From Sphingomonadaceae bacterium (GTDB lineage Bacteria > Pseudomonadota > Alphaproteobacteria > Sphingomonadales > Sphingomonadaceae), in contig JAPZTW010000004.1 in the NCBI GenBank assembly GCA_027533105.1, forward strand, positions 67,001-131,000: DNA of 64,000 bases, read 5' to 3'. The position numbers and the translations under genes are program-made. This document shows positions 8,926 to 17,318 of the stretch, in pieces. The first letter of the stretch is position 1. The number at the start of each line of letters is the position of its first letter. The notes under the pieces were generated by a model. The model saw nothing but the letters and a program-made list of their open reading frames with translations, was not told the origin of the DNA and did no database searches.

Positions 8926-11900
8926 TCAGAAATTGACGTTGATGCCGACAAAGAAGTTGCGACCGAAGCTGTCGTAGGGCTCACCACCAATGGTGCCGAG
9001 CAGATCCTTCGGCGGCAGCTTGTCGAACAGGTTCGACACACCCGCGTAGAAACGGAACTTCTCGGTCACGTCGATCCCGATCCGGATATCGTGGTAGAAG
9101 TAGTTCGGATACCAGATATCGGGGAATGCGTCCGCATTGTTCGGTGCAACCCGCACCAGCGAACCCGGGGTACAAGACACGGCAGGACCATTCACACCGC
9201 CGGTGTTCGGGGTCACGCCAGCGCTCGCGCCGGTCCGCGGGCAGAGCGCGATATAGCTGTTCTGCGTTTCGTATGCAGCAGCAACCGTCTGCTTGCCCAG
9301 CCACCGCGCCGAGTAGAGCACGTCCCACTTGCCGAAGTCGTAGGTCAGGTTGAACGCTGCCGACCACTGCGGGTCACCAAGTTCGGAAAGCTGACGGTTC
9401 GGCGCGTCGGGATTCAGCACGTCGAGGTAGTTATCGAGTTGCTGCACACGAGTGGCGATAAGGCGCAGGTTGATCTTGTGGCCGTTATCGAACGTCTTGC
9501 GATAGCTGAGATCGAAGTCGATCCCTTCAGTGCGCTGAGCCGCGAAGTTGAACCCGCTCTGCACCAGCGCCGGCGCATTGAACAGGCCGGTCGCCGGATC
9601 GCGCGTTATCGATGAGCAGTAGACGCTGGAGAGACCGACGTCCGAATCGTAGCACAGGTTGGCGATGGTCTGCCCGGTCAGCGACGCAATCGCATTGTTG
9701 ACCCGAATGCGGTACCAATCGACCGTAAGGTTGAGGCCAGGGATAAAGCTGGGCTCGAACACCGCACCCACGGTCCAGCTCTTGCCGCGTTCCGCCTCAA
9801 GGTTGGGGTTGCCTGCCGTTGCCGTGGCAATGGTGCGGGTGTTGGCGATGCAGTTGAACCAGGGCGCCCCCACGACTGCCGCCGGGCTAGTGCCGACGCA
9901 TGCTGCAACGCTGGCTGCGTTATGAACGGTCGGCACACGGGCAGCAGCGCAGTTGGCCACGCGGTTCGGGCCCGCCAGAATCTGGTTCTGGTTGCAGGGG
10001 TCGGTGATCGACTGGAAGTTCTGGTTGGCCGAAGCGAACAGGTCGCTCTGCGTTGGTGCCCGCACCGAGGTGGCGTAGGCAACCCGGAACCGAAGATCCG
10101 GAATCGGCGCGTAGACACCCTGGATATTGTAGGCGGAAACGGTGCCGGTACGGTTGTTGTAGTCCGAAACGCGGCCCGCCAGATTCACGGTCAGCTCATG
10201 GAAGCCCGGCTTGTCCCTCATCAGCGGGAAGCTGAGTTCGCCGAACAGGTCCTTCACGACCAGCTTGGGCGGGTTGAAATCCTGCAAGGCGTTGAGGAAC
10301 GTGCCGCCCGCGCTGGTCAGCGCATCGTAATCGATCCCCGAACGCTCGCGCCGGTATTCACCGCCAAGCGCAAAAGCGATCGGGCCGCCCGGAAGTTCGA
10401 ACAGTTGCGAAAGATCGCCCGAGACGCTGGCGGAGAACACCAGCTGATCGGCAAAATCTTCGGTGACGTTATCGACGTGGCTGAACGCATAAGCGCGCGG
10501 ATCATAGACGGCGTTGCCGAACACATTGAACGGCACGCAGTCCGGACGAGCGTTGGTTACAGCGTTCACGCGGCAGATCACCCGCTGGCCAGCCGCGTTG
10601 GTAACGAAGTTGGAGCCGCTGAAACCGGCCGGCGCCACGACCGCGTCGGTTGCCAGCAGGAAGCCGTCCGGTGCACCATTCAGATCGAACACGCGCAGAT
10701 TGTTCTGGTTGAACCCGCGGCTGTCGTAACGGCCATAGTTGGCCGAAACTTCGTACTTCCAATCGTCGTTGAAGGTGCCTTCGATCCCGGCGACGGCGCG
10801 CCAGGTTTCACGCGTCACTTCGAAGCGACGACCGCCGAAATCGGTGTTGAAGCGCGACAGTGACATGGCCTGGGTCGAGTTCCCGCGGAGGGTGCTCGAT
10901 CCCGGAATTGCCGTACCGGCAACGGTCGCCGAGCAGAGCCCGAGACCACGCAGGGTGTTCAGGTTCTGGGCGGTGAAGAAGCCGTTGTCACAGCGGAAGG
11001 TCGGTCCAGAGACCCGGCGCGGGTCGCCGGGTGCAAAACGGGTGAAGTTGTTGATTGAAGCACCCTGGAAGAAGCTGGGCTGGCCTTCGCCCGAGGCTTC
11101 GATCCGGACGTACTTTGCTTCAACGAACGGGCGGAAGGCATCCGAAACGTCAAAATGCGACAGCACGTTGAACGCATAGCGGTTCACCTCGGCCAGCATG
11201 ATGCCGGTTTCGCGCAGGGTCGATGCCAGACCCAGCCCGCCAATGCCGTTGCCGCTGCCGGCGTTTTCGAAGTTCTGGGTAAAGGTATCGGTGACCAGAT
11301 CGCCATTATTGGCAAAGCGCAGGTAGGCACCGCCACCTAAGCCGCCGACCGTGCCGGCGGTCGAAATCGAGCCAGTGCGGATACCGCACAGGAAGGTGTT
11401 ATCGAAAATGCCATCGCCGGCAGCCGGTTCGCCGGTCGTCACGTCGGTCGCCTGGTACTGGCAACGACCGCTGAAGGCGCCGGTCTGTTGATCGCGTTCG
11501 CGGAAATAGAGCGGTTCCTGGCGCGAATATTCGCCGGAAACCGTGATATTGGCGCGCCCGTCGGCAAAGTTCTTGCCCCAGATTACCGAGCCGAAAGCGG
11601 TTCCGCGATCACCGCGCGAGGAGATGCCTGCCTGGCCGCGCAGCGACAGCCCGTCAAAGTCGCGCTTCATGATGAAATTGACCACGCCGGCGACGGCATC
11701 GGAACCGTAAACGGCCGAATTGCCGCCCGTGACAATGTCGATCCGATCGACCAGATCGATCGGAATGGTGTTGATATCGACGCGGTTGTCACCCGCCGAG
11801 CCCGCTACGTGGCGGCGACCGTTGACCAGCACCAGCGTGCGCGAGGTGCCCAGGCCGCGAAGGTCAAGGAAGTTGAGCCCGGCGGTGCCGATGAAGCGGC

Positions 11901-12255
11901 TTGAGTTGCCCGACGAGAAGGTCGAGCGCAGCGAAGGCAGATCGTTCAGCGCGTCACCCAGCGAGACTTCACCGGTGCTGGTCAGATCCTCGGTGGTAAC
12001 GGAGGTAAGGGGCACCTGGGAATTGAGCGTCGGGCGCGCAATGCGCGTCCCCGTAACGACGATTTGCCCACCTTCGTCCGCATCGCAGACGCCATTGGCG
12101 TTTTCGTCAGCGCATTCGGCGGCTTGCGGTGCGGCGGCGGCATCCTGCGCATAGGCCGGGGTGGCAACGCTGGCCACGCCCAGCATGGCAACCGCGATGG
12201 CGGCGCTTTCAAGGCTGGTCGCGCGATAGAGCGCGGACTTTCGGAAAAACTTCAT
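8926..12255 (-). CDS. TonB-dependent outer-membrane receptor, tandem copy 1
   Basis: This 1109-residue protein is a TonB-dependent receptor, a 22-strand outer-membrane barrel with a plug that imports a scarce substrate using TonB-ExbBD energy. The signal peptide ends at AYA-Q (about residue 36). The plug begins at IVVTGTRIARP near 65, with DALNDLPSLRS, LDLRGLGTSRTLVLVNGRRH and GGNSAVYGSDAVAGVVNF. The barrel ends in a terminal Phe (VGINVNF). Between signal peptide and plug, residues 50-61 (DENANGVCDADE) fit the EF-hand calcium loop pattern and are flanked by Cys48 with Cys57 inside. The start has an AAGGGG site in the leader. The next gene on the same strand is a close paralogue. The substrate is unknown, and the neighbouring genes do not identify it. 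Confidence 0.93.
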   Translation of the reverse strand: MKFFRKSALYRATSLESAAIAVAMLGVASVATPAYAQDAAAAPQAAECADENANGVCDADEGGQIVVTGTRIARPTLNSQVPLTSVTTEDLTSTGEVSLGDALNDLPSLRSTFSSGNSSRFIGTAGLNFLDLRGLGTSRTLVLVNGRRHVAGSAGDNRVDINTIPIDLVDRIDIVTGGNSAVYGSDAVAGVVNFIMKRDFDGLSLRGQAGISSRGDRGTAFGSVIWGKNFADGRANITVSGEYSRQEPLYFRERDQQTGAFSGRCQYQATDVTTGEPAAGDGIFDNTFLCGIRTGSISTAGTVGGLGGGAYLRFANNGDLVTDTFTQNFENAGSGNGIGGLGLASTLRETGIMLAEVNRYAFNVLSHFDVSDAFRPFVEAKYVRIEASGEGQPSFFQGASINNFTRFAPGDPRRVSGPTFRCDNGFFTAQNLNTLRGLGLCSATVAGTAIPGSSTLRGNSTQAMSLSRFNTDFGGRRFEVTRETWRAVAGIEGTFNDDWKYEVSANYGRYDSRGFNQNNLRVFDLNGAPDGFLLATDAVVAPAGFSGSNFVTNAAGQRVICRVNAVTNARPDCVPFNVFGNAVYDPRAYAFSHVDNVTEDFADQLVFSASVSGDLSQLFELPGGPIAFALGGEYRRERSGIDYDALTSAGGTFLNALQDFNPPKLVVKDLFGELSFPLMRDKPGFHELTVNLAGRVSDYNNRTGTVSAYNIQGVYAPIPDLRFRVAYATSVRAPTQSDLFASANQNFQSITDPCNQNQILAGPNRVANCAAARVPTVHNAASVAACVGTSPAAVVGAPWFNCIANTRTIATATAGNPNLEAERGKSWTVGAVFEPSFIPGLNLTVDWYRIRVNNAIASLTGQTIANLCYDSDVGLSSVYCSSITRDPATGLFNAPALVQSGFNFAAQRTEGIDFDLSYRKTFDNGHKINLRLIATRVQQLDNYLDVLNPDAPNRQLSELGDPQWSAAFNLTYDFGKWDVLYSARWLGKQTVAAAYETQNSYIALCPRTGASAGVTPNTGGVNGPAVSCTPGSLVRVAPNNADAFPDIWYPNYFYHDIRIGIDVTEKFRFYAGVSNLFDKLPPKDLLGTIGGEPYDSFGRNFFVGINVNF

Positions 12256-12368
12256 GAAATTAGCCCCTTGATCGAGCCCACCGGGTCAAGTGGGCTGGTA
12301 CGAACTTGTGCAAATCCGACAGGCGCCTCGAGAGAGGCACTGCCATTCAGGCCCCGAAAGGGGCCGGA
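12256..12368 (-). promoter_or_regulatory. Structured 5' leader of TonB-dependent receptor copy 1
   Basis: The minus-strand leader contains a distal hairpin (GGCCCC 12350-12355 with GGGGCC 12360-12365) followed by CTGAATGGC, a middle hairpin around GCCTC/GAGGC, a proximal CCCAC/GTGGG hairpin, and GATCAAGGGGCTAA just before the ATG (12260-12273). The same order of elements occurs before the second receptor gene with different stem bases. This suggests a conserved RNA structure or a duplicated regulatory region. The rest of the gap up to 12533 shows no gene. A TATACT lies near 12422-12427 when read on the minus strand, but I cannot pair it with a -35. Confidence 0.5.
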
Positions 12369-12526
12369 CAAGGGTTCGTGATAGAACTGCGGGGTCGTTT
12401 CAAACGCTACGGGGTACCAGTATACTTTAGTTGCGCCCTGGCCTGGACGGCCATGATCTGACTCGCGGCGCGCGTGCGCTCACCCGGTTCGCGCGCAACA
12501 TCTTCGACGGCGGTGCAGGCGGGCAA

Positions 12527-12572
12527 AAAGAAAAGGGCGGCGAGACCGAAGTCTCGCCGCCCTCTCTTTTGG
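12527..12572. terminator. Bidirectional-looking terminator after TonB-dependent receptor copy 2
   Basis: A perfect 13-bp stem AGGGCGGCGAGAC (12534-12546) and its complement (12551-12563) flank a CGAA loop. It is followed by CTCTTTTGG on the plus strand and TTTCTTTTTGCCC on the minus strand. It lies 28 bases past the stop of the second receptor and shares its GGGCGGCGAG core with the terminator of the first receptor, consistent with tandem duplication of the whole unit. Confidence 0.85.
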
Positions 12573-12590
12573 TGCCTGTCGGTCCGAGCC

Positions 12591-15500
12591 TTAGAAGTTG
12601 GCGCGGAAACCGGCGTAGAACATCCGGCCGAAGGTGTCGTACGGATCGCCACCGGCGGTGCCAAGCAGGCCGAGCGGCGGCTTGACGTCGGTGAAGTTGT
12701 CGACACCGGCATAGAAGCTGAACTTCTTGTCGGCCAGTTCCACGTTCACGCGGAAGTTGTGGTACAGGACGCCCGGATAGTAGACCTGCGGGAACGCATC
12801 GAGGTTCTGCGGGTCAAGCGTGGCGAGCGTGTTCGGGGTGCAGGTACGGCCGGTGTAACCGGTCGAGCCCGAAACCGGGCAGAGCCCGATGTAGGGGTTC
12901 TGCGTTTCCCATGCACCGATGGTCTGCTGGCCGATGTAGCGCAGGCCATAGGTCACGTCGACCGGACCGAAGTCGTAGTTCAGGCTGAAGTTGGCGGCCC
13001 AGCTCGGGTCACCCAGTTCGTCCTTGATACGATCCGGCACTTCCGGGAACAGCGGGTTGGTGAAGTTGTCGCGACGCAGCACGCGGGTGGCGATACCACG
13101 GAACGAGACCCGGTGACCGTTGTCGAAGGTCTTGCGATACGACAGGTCGATATCGATACCATCGGCCTTCAGCGCGGCGAAGTTGATCCCGCCGGCGATC
13201 ACCGCCGGATCGCGGAAGAAGCCAGTGGCCGGATCGCGATTGACGGTGCCGCAGTACGGGTTGGTGATCCCGCCCGCCGTGTCATAGCACAGGTTGATGA
13301 TCTGCTGGGCACCCAGCGACGCAATCACGCTTTCGACCTTGATCTTGTACCAGTCGATCGTGAGGTTGAGGCCCGGGATGAACCGCGGCTCGATCACCAC
13401 GCCAAGCGTGAGGCTCTTGCCCTTTTCCGAGTTCAGCGTCGGGTTGCCGCCCGAGAGGAACGGCTGGGTAACCGTCAGCGCGGTGCAGTTCCGCCACGGA
13501 GCGCCGACCGGAGCAGCAAACGCCGTCGAGGCGCAAGCCGCCGACGAAGCGGCGTTGTGGGCGGTCGGCACGCCGAAGGCAGCGCAGTTGGCGGCGCGGT
13601 TCGGACCGGCCGTGATATTGAAGCTGTCGCAGGGGTCGGCGATCGAGGCGAAGTTCTGCGAACCGGCCGCGAACAGGTCACCCGAGGTCGGCGCGCGGAC
13701 CGAGACGGCGTAGGCGGCACGGAAGCGGATGTCCTCGATCGGAGCCCAGATGCCGTCCACGTTCCAGGCCCAGACGGTGCCGGCGCGGGTGTTGTAGTCC
13801 GACACGCGGGCCGCACCACGAACCGACAGTTCCTTGGCGAACGGCAGGTCCTTCAGCAGCGGCAGGTCGAGTTCGCCGAAGGCTTCCTTCACGGTCACCT
13901 TGGGCGGGTTGAACGGAGCCAGCTTGTTGAGGAAGGTGGCGCCGCTGGCAACCAGCGGATCCCAGACGCTCGAAGCGGTGTCTTCGCGGTATTCGCCGCC
14001 AAGCACGAAGCCGATCGGGCCACCCGGCAGTTCGAACAGCTGCGAGCTGTCACCCGAGACGCTGGCGAGGAAGTTCAGCGATTCGGCGCGTTCCTGGCGG
14101 ATACCCGGCGAGTGGATGAACTTCAGCGCTTCGGCCGAGTTCTTGCCAAAACCGAAGATGTTCATCGGGATACAGTCCGGACGAACGTTGGTGGTGGCGT
14201 TGACGGCGCAGATCACGCGCTGACCGGTGCTGTTGGTGACGAAGTTGGTGCCGCTGAAGCCGACCGGAGCAACGACCGCATTGAGGGCCAGCAGATAGCC
14301 ATCGAGGTTGCCGTTGATGTCGAACAGCCGCAGGTTGTTGGGGCTGAACACATCGGCTTCGAAGCGACCGTAGTTGACCGAAACTTCATAGTTCCAGTCG
14401 TCGTTGAAGGTGCCTTCGACCCCGCCGACGACCCGGAAGGTCTTGCGGTTGTGGTCTTCGTTACGGCCACCGAAGTCGACGTTGAAACGCGACATGGTGA
14501 AGGTGGCGGTCGGCGTGGCGCAGCGGCCGTTGGCCTGCAGCACGCTGATGTTCTGCGCAGTCAGGAACGGGTTGCTGCAGCTCAGTTCGCTGATCGCGGC
14601 AAACTGCGCGGCGTTGGTGGCGAACCAGCTCTTCAGGCTGCCCTGCTGGAAGCTGGGCTGGCCTTCGCCGAAGGCATCGACGTGGACATACTTGGCTTCA
14701 ACGTAGGGACGGAAGGCATCGCTGACATCGAAGTGCGCCAGGAAGTTGAACGCGAAGCGCTGCACGCCCGCGGCCATCACGCCGGTGTTGCGCAGGGTCG
14801 AGCCGTTGCCACCCACGACGTTGCCGGTGAAGGTGCCCAGGAACTGCGTCGGATTGTCAACGAACAGGTTGCCGGCGTTGTCGAAACGCAGCGCAGCGCC
14901 GTTGGGCAGGGTGGTGATCGTACCGGCATCGCTGATCGCCTGGTTGCGGATGCCACACAGGAAGGCCGTGTCGGTGATACCGTCGGTACCGCCGGGTTCA
15001 CCCGCGGTCGGTTCGATCGCGTTGAACTGGCAGCGGCCGGTGAGCGCGCCGGTCAGGTAGTCACGGTCCGAGAAGTAGACCTTCTCGCTCTTGGCATATT
15101 CGGCCGAGATGGCGACGTTGCCGCGACCATCAGCGAAGTTCTTGCCCCAGGTGCCGGACACGAAATAGTTGCCACGGTCCCCGCGCGAAGTGATCGCGCC
15201 CTGGCCGCGCAGGGCGATGCCTTCGTAATTGCGCTTCAGCACGAAGTTGACGACGCCGGCGACGGCGTCCGAACCGTAAACGGCCGAGTTACCGCCGGTC
15301 ACCACGTCGACGCGCTCGAGCAGGTCAACCGGGATGGTGTTCACGTCGACGGTGTAGCTGCCGGGCTGCGCGGTGATGTGGCGCTTGCCGTTGACCAGCA
15401 CCAGGGTACGCGAGGTACCAAGGCCACGCAGGTCGAGGATGTTGAGGCCGGCGGTGCCGATGAAGCGCGACGAGTTGCCGGCGCTGAAGGTCGAGCGGAG

Positions 15501-15818
15501 CGAAGGCAGGTCGTTCAGGGCATCACCCAGCGAGACGTTGCCCTGATCGGTCAGTTCGGCGGCGGTGACCGAGGTCAGCGGCACGGGCGAGCTGAGCGTC
15601 GGGCGCGCGATGCGTGAACCGGTAACGACGATCTGGCTGCCTTCTTCCGAATCGCACACGCCATTGGCGTTTTCGTCGGCGCATTCGGCGGCTTGCGGCG
15701 CAGCATCCTGCGCATAGGCCGGAGTGGCAACGGTGGCCACGCCCAGCATAGCAACCGCGATGGCGGCGCTTTCAAGGCTGGTCGCGCGATAGAGCGCGGA
15801 CTTGCTCAAAAACTTCAT
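12591..15818 (-). CDS. TonB-dependent outer-membrane receptor, tandem copy 2
   Basis: This 1075-residue paralogue of the receptor just downstream has the same layout: signal peptide to AYA-Q, EF-hand-like loop at residues 48-59 (DENANGVCDSEE) with Cys46 and Cys55, plug start IVVTGSRIARP, the DLRGLGTSRTLVLVNGKRH and GGNSAVYGSDAVAGVVNF blocks, and a barrel ending in FRANF with terminal Phe. The N-terminal 250 residues are nearly identical between copies, whereas the extracellular-loop regions of the barrel diverge. That pattern fits duplication followed by change in ligand specificity (inference). The start follows CAAGGGGCTAACAC, with AAGGGG as ribosome binding site. It is transcribed divergently from the thiolase operon. 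Confidence 0.93.
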   Translation of the reverse strand: MKFLSKSALYRATSLESAAIAVAMLGVATVATPAYAQDAAPQAAECADENANGVCDSEEGSQIVVTGSRIARPTLSSPVPLTSVTAAELTDQGNVSLGDALNDLPSLRSTFSAGNSSRFIGTAGLNILDLRGLGTSRTLVLVNGKRHITAQPGSYTVDVNTIPVDLLERVDVVTGGNSAVYGSDAVAGVVNFVLKRNYEGIALRGQGAITSRGDRGNYFVSGTWGKNFADGRGNVAISAEYAKSEKVYFSDRDYLTGALTGRCQFNAIEPTAGEPGGTDGITDTAFLCGIRNQAISDAGTITTLPNGAALRFDNAGNLFVDNPTQFLGTFTGNVVGGNGSTLRNTGVMAAGVQRFAFNFLAHFDVSDAFRPYVEAKYVHVDAFGEGQPSFQQGSLKSWFATNAAQFAAISELSCSNPFLTAQNISVLQANGRCATPTATFTMSRFNVDFGGRNEDHNRKTFRVVGGVEGTFNDDWNYEVSVNYGRFEADVFSPNNLRLFDINGNLDGYLLALNAVVAPVGFSGTNFVTNSTGQRVICAVNATTNVRPDCIPMNIFGFGKNSAEALKFIHSPGIRQERAESLNFLASVSGDSSQLFELPGGPIGFVLGGEYREDTASSVWDPLVASGATFLNKLAPFNPPKVTVKEAFGELDLPLLKDLPFAKELSVRGAARVSDYNTRAGTVWAWNVDGIWAPIEDIRFRAAYAVSVRAPTSGDLFAAGSQNFASIADPCDSFNITAGPNRAANCAAFGVPTAHNAASSAACASTAFAAPVGAPWRNCTALTVTQPFLSGGNPTLNSEKGKSLTLGVVIEPRFIPGLNLTIDWYKIKVESVIASLGAQQIINLCYDTAGGITNPYCGTVNRDPATGFFRDPAVIAGGINFAALKADGIDIDLSYRKTFDNGHRVSFRGIATRVLRRDNFTNPLFPEVPDRIKDELGDPSWAANFSLNYDFGPVDVTYGLRYIGQQTIGAWETQNPYIGLCPVSGSTGYTGRTCTPNTLATLDPQNLDAFPQVYYPGVLYHNFRVNVELADKKFSFYAGVDNFTDVKPPLGLLGTAGGDPYDTFGRMFYAGFRANF

Positions 15819-15917
15819 GTGTTAGCCCCTTGATCCTCGCCCCGCCTGATGGCGGGGAAGTGCGACACTGGCGTTCTCCGCAAGAAGAATCGCCATTCAG
15901 GCCCATGGAGGGCCGGA
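15819..15917 (-). promoter_or_regulatory. Structured 5' leader of TonB-dependent receptor copy 2
   Basis: Read on the minus strand, this leader has CCGGCCC and GGGCC (15900-15904 with 15910-15914) followed by CTGAATGGC, then a TTCT/AGAA-based hairpin, then CCCGCC/GGCGGG (15841-15846 with 15851-15856), and GATCAAGGGGCTAA before the ATG. Each element has a counterpart in the leader of copy 1. The rest of the gap (15918-16054) holds an imperfect GTTGT/ACAAC inverted repeat around 15990-16005 and no gene. Confidence 0.5.
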
Positions 15918-16054
15918 TGCGGCGTACTAAGAAGAACTGGTACATCGTTGCAATTGCAAATCCCGAAAGGCGACTTTTCCGGGTGTCTTGTTGTGTTTTT
16001 ACAACACGGCCTTAAGGCCTAGTCGGGCCGCTGCCGCCCCGCCGAAGGCTGCGC

Positions 16055-16093
16055 TTGACGCTGCACGGACTGCGCCTTAATCGATCGGTTAAA
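16055..16093 (+). promoter_or_regulatory. Promoter and palindromic operator of the thiolase operon
   Basis: TTGACG at 16055-16060 and TAATCG at 16078-16083 are spaced by 17 bases. The -10 lies inside a near-perfect palindrome, CTTAATCGATCGGTTAAA (16076-16093). Overlap of operator and -10 is typical for TetR-type repression, and a TetR-family gene closes the operon. Almost the same palindrome occurs at 58542-58559 before the P450 operon. Confidence 0.6.
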
Positions 16094-16123
16094 CGGCTTC
16101 CAGAATGAAAAGGAATCGAAATC

Positions 16124-17296
16124 ATGGCGACAGCCTATATCGTTGATGCAGTGCGCACGGCCGGTGGCCGCCGCGGCGGCAAGCTGGCCGGGGTCCACCC
16201 GGTCGATCTCGCCGCCGCCTCGCTCGATCACCTGGTCGGCAAGACCGGGATCGATCCCAGTGCCGTGGACGATGTGGTGATGGGCTGCGTCAGCCAGGCC
16301 GGGCAGCAGGCGATGCAGGTCGGCCGCAATGCCGTGCTGGCATCCAAGCTGCTCCCGCAATCGACCCCGGCGGTCACGATCGACCGCCAGTGCGGTTCCT
16401 CGCAGCAGGCGATCCAGTTCGCCGCCCAGGCGGTGATGAGCGGCATCCAGGACGTGGTGATCGCCGCCGGGATCGAAAGCATGACCCGCGTGCCGATGGG
16501 TTCCAACGCCAGCTTCCACATGAAGGAAGGCCTGGGGCACTACAAGTCGCCCGGGCTTGAGGCCAAGTATCCCGGCGTCATGTTCAGCCAGTTCATGGGC
16601 GCGGAAATGATCGTCAAGAAGCATGGCTTCTCGAAGGATGACCTCGACCGCTTCGGTCTCTCCAGCCACCAGAAGGCGATTGCCGCCACCAATGCCGGCG
16701 CCTTCAAGGACGAGATCGTGCCGATCGAGATCGAAACGCCCGATGGCATGGCCTGGCACACGGTCGACGAAGGGATCCGCTTCGATGCCACCCTGGAAGG
16801 CATCGCCGGGGTCAAGCTGATCAGCGAGGGCGGTTCGCTGACCGCCGCGACCTCGAGCCAGATCTGCGACGGTTCGTCGGCGGCGCTGGTTGTCTCGGAA
16901 GCGGCGCTCAAGCGCTACAACCTGACCCCGCTGGCCCGGATCCACACCCTGACCGTGACTGCCGGCGATCCGGTGATCATGCTGGAAGAGCCGCTGTTCG
17001 CCACCGACAAGGCGCTGGCCAAGGCCGGCCTGTCGATCAACGACATCGACCTTTACGAAGTGAACGAGGCCTTCGCCTCGGTGCCGATGGCCTGGCTGAA
17101 GCACACCGGGGCCGATCCGGACAAGCTCAACGTCAATGGCGGCGCGATTGCGCTGGGTCACCCGCTGGGCGCTTCGGGCACCAAGCTGATGGCCACGCTG
17201 CTCCATGCGCTCAAGGCGAGGGGCAAGAAGTATGGTCTGCAGACGATGTGCGAAGGCGGCGGTGTCGCCAATGTCACCATCGTTGAAATGTGCTGA
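16124..17296 (+). CDS. Acetyl-CoA C-acyltransferase (thiolase)
   Basis: Thiolases cleave 3-ketoacyl-CoA with CoA (degradative) or condense two acetyl-CoA (synthetic). The 390-residue product is of usual length. The acylated nucleophile is Cys90 in DRQCGSSQQ, the His of the GHP loop is His346 (GGAIALGHPLGASG), and the second Cys is Cys376 in CEGGGVAN. All the active-site elements are present. AAGGAAT lies before the ATG. It is the first gene of a run with an SDR of the 3-hydroxyacyl-CoA dehydrogenase type and a crotonase, which together can supply the last steps of a beta-oxidation-like cycle. The loop sequence resembles degradative thiolases more than PhaA, but I cannot settle the substrate chain length. 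Confidence 0.93.
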   Translation: MATAYIVDAVRTAGGRRGGKLAGVHPVDLAAASLDHLVGKTGIDPSAVDDVVMGCVSQAGQQAMQVGRNAVLASKLLPQSTPAVTIDRQCGSSQQAIQFAAQAVMSGIQDVVIAAGIESMTRVPMGSNASFHMKEGLGHYKSPGLEAKYPGVMFSQFMGAEMIVKKHGFSKDDLDRFGLSSHQKAIAATNAGAFKDEIVPIEIETPDGMAWHTVDEGIRFDATLEGIAGVKLISEGGSLTAATSSQICDGSSAALVVSEAALKRYNLTPLARIHTLTVTAGDPVIMLEEPLFATDKALAKAGLSINDIDLYEVNEAFASVPMAWLKHTGADPDKLNVNGGAIALGHPLGASGTKLMATLLHALKARGKKYGLQTMCEGGGVANVTIVEMC

Positions 17297-17318
17297 TTTT
17301 TGAACGGAGTATCCTGAA

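Noticed and set aside
12474..15617. Plus-strand open frame of about 1,047 codons opposite receptor copy 2
   Set aside because: Antisense to a clear TonB-dependent receptor gene, with no ribosome binding site and no recognisable domain.
16055..16123. Antisense small RNA or leader peptide in the receptor/thiolase gap
   Set aside because: No open frame with a ribosome binding site was found; the sequence is explained by the promoter, operator and leader.
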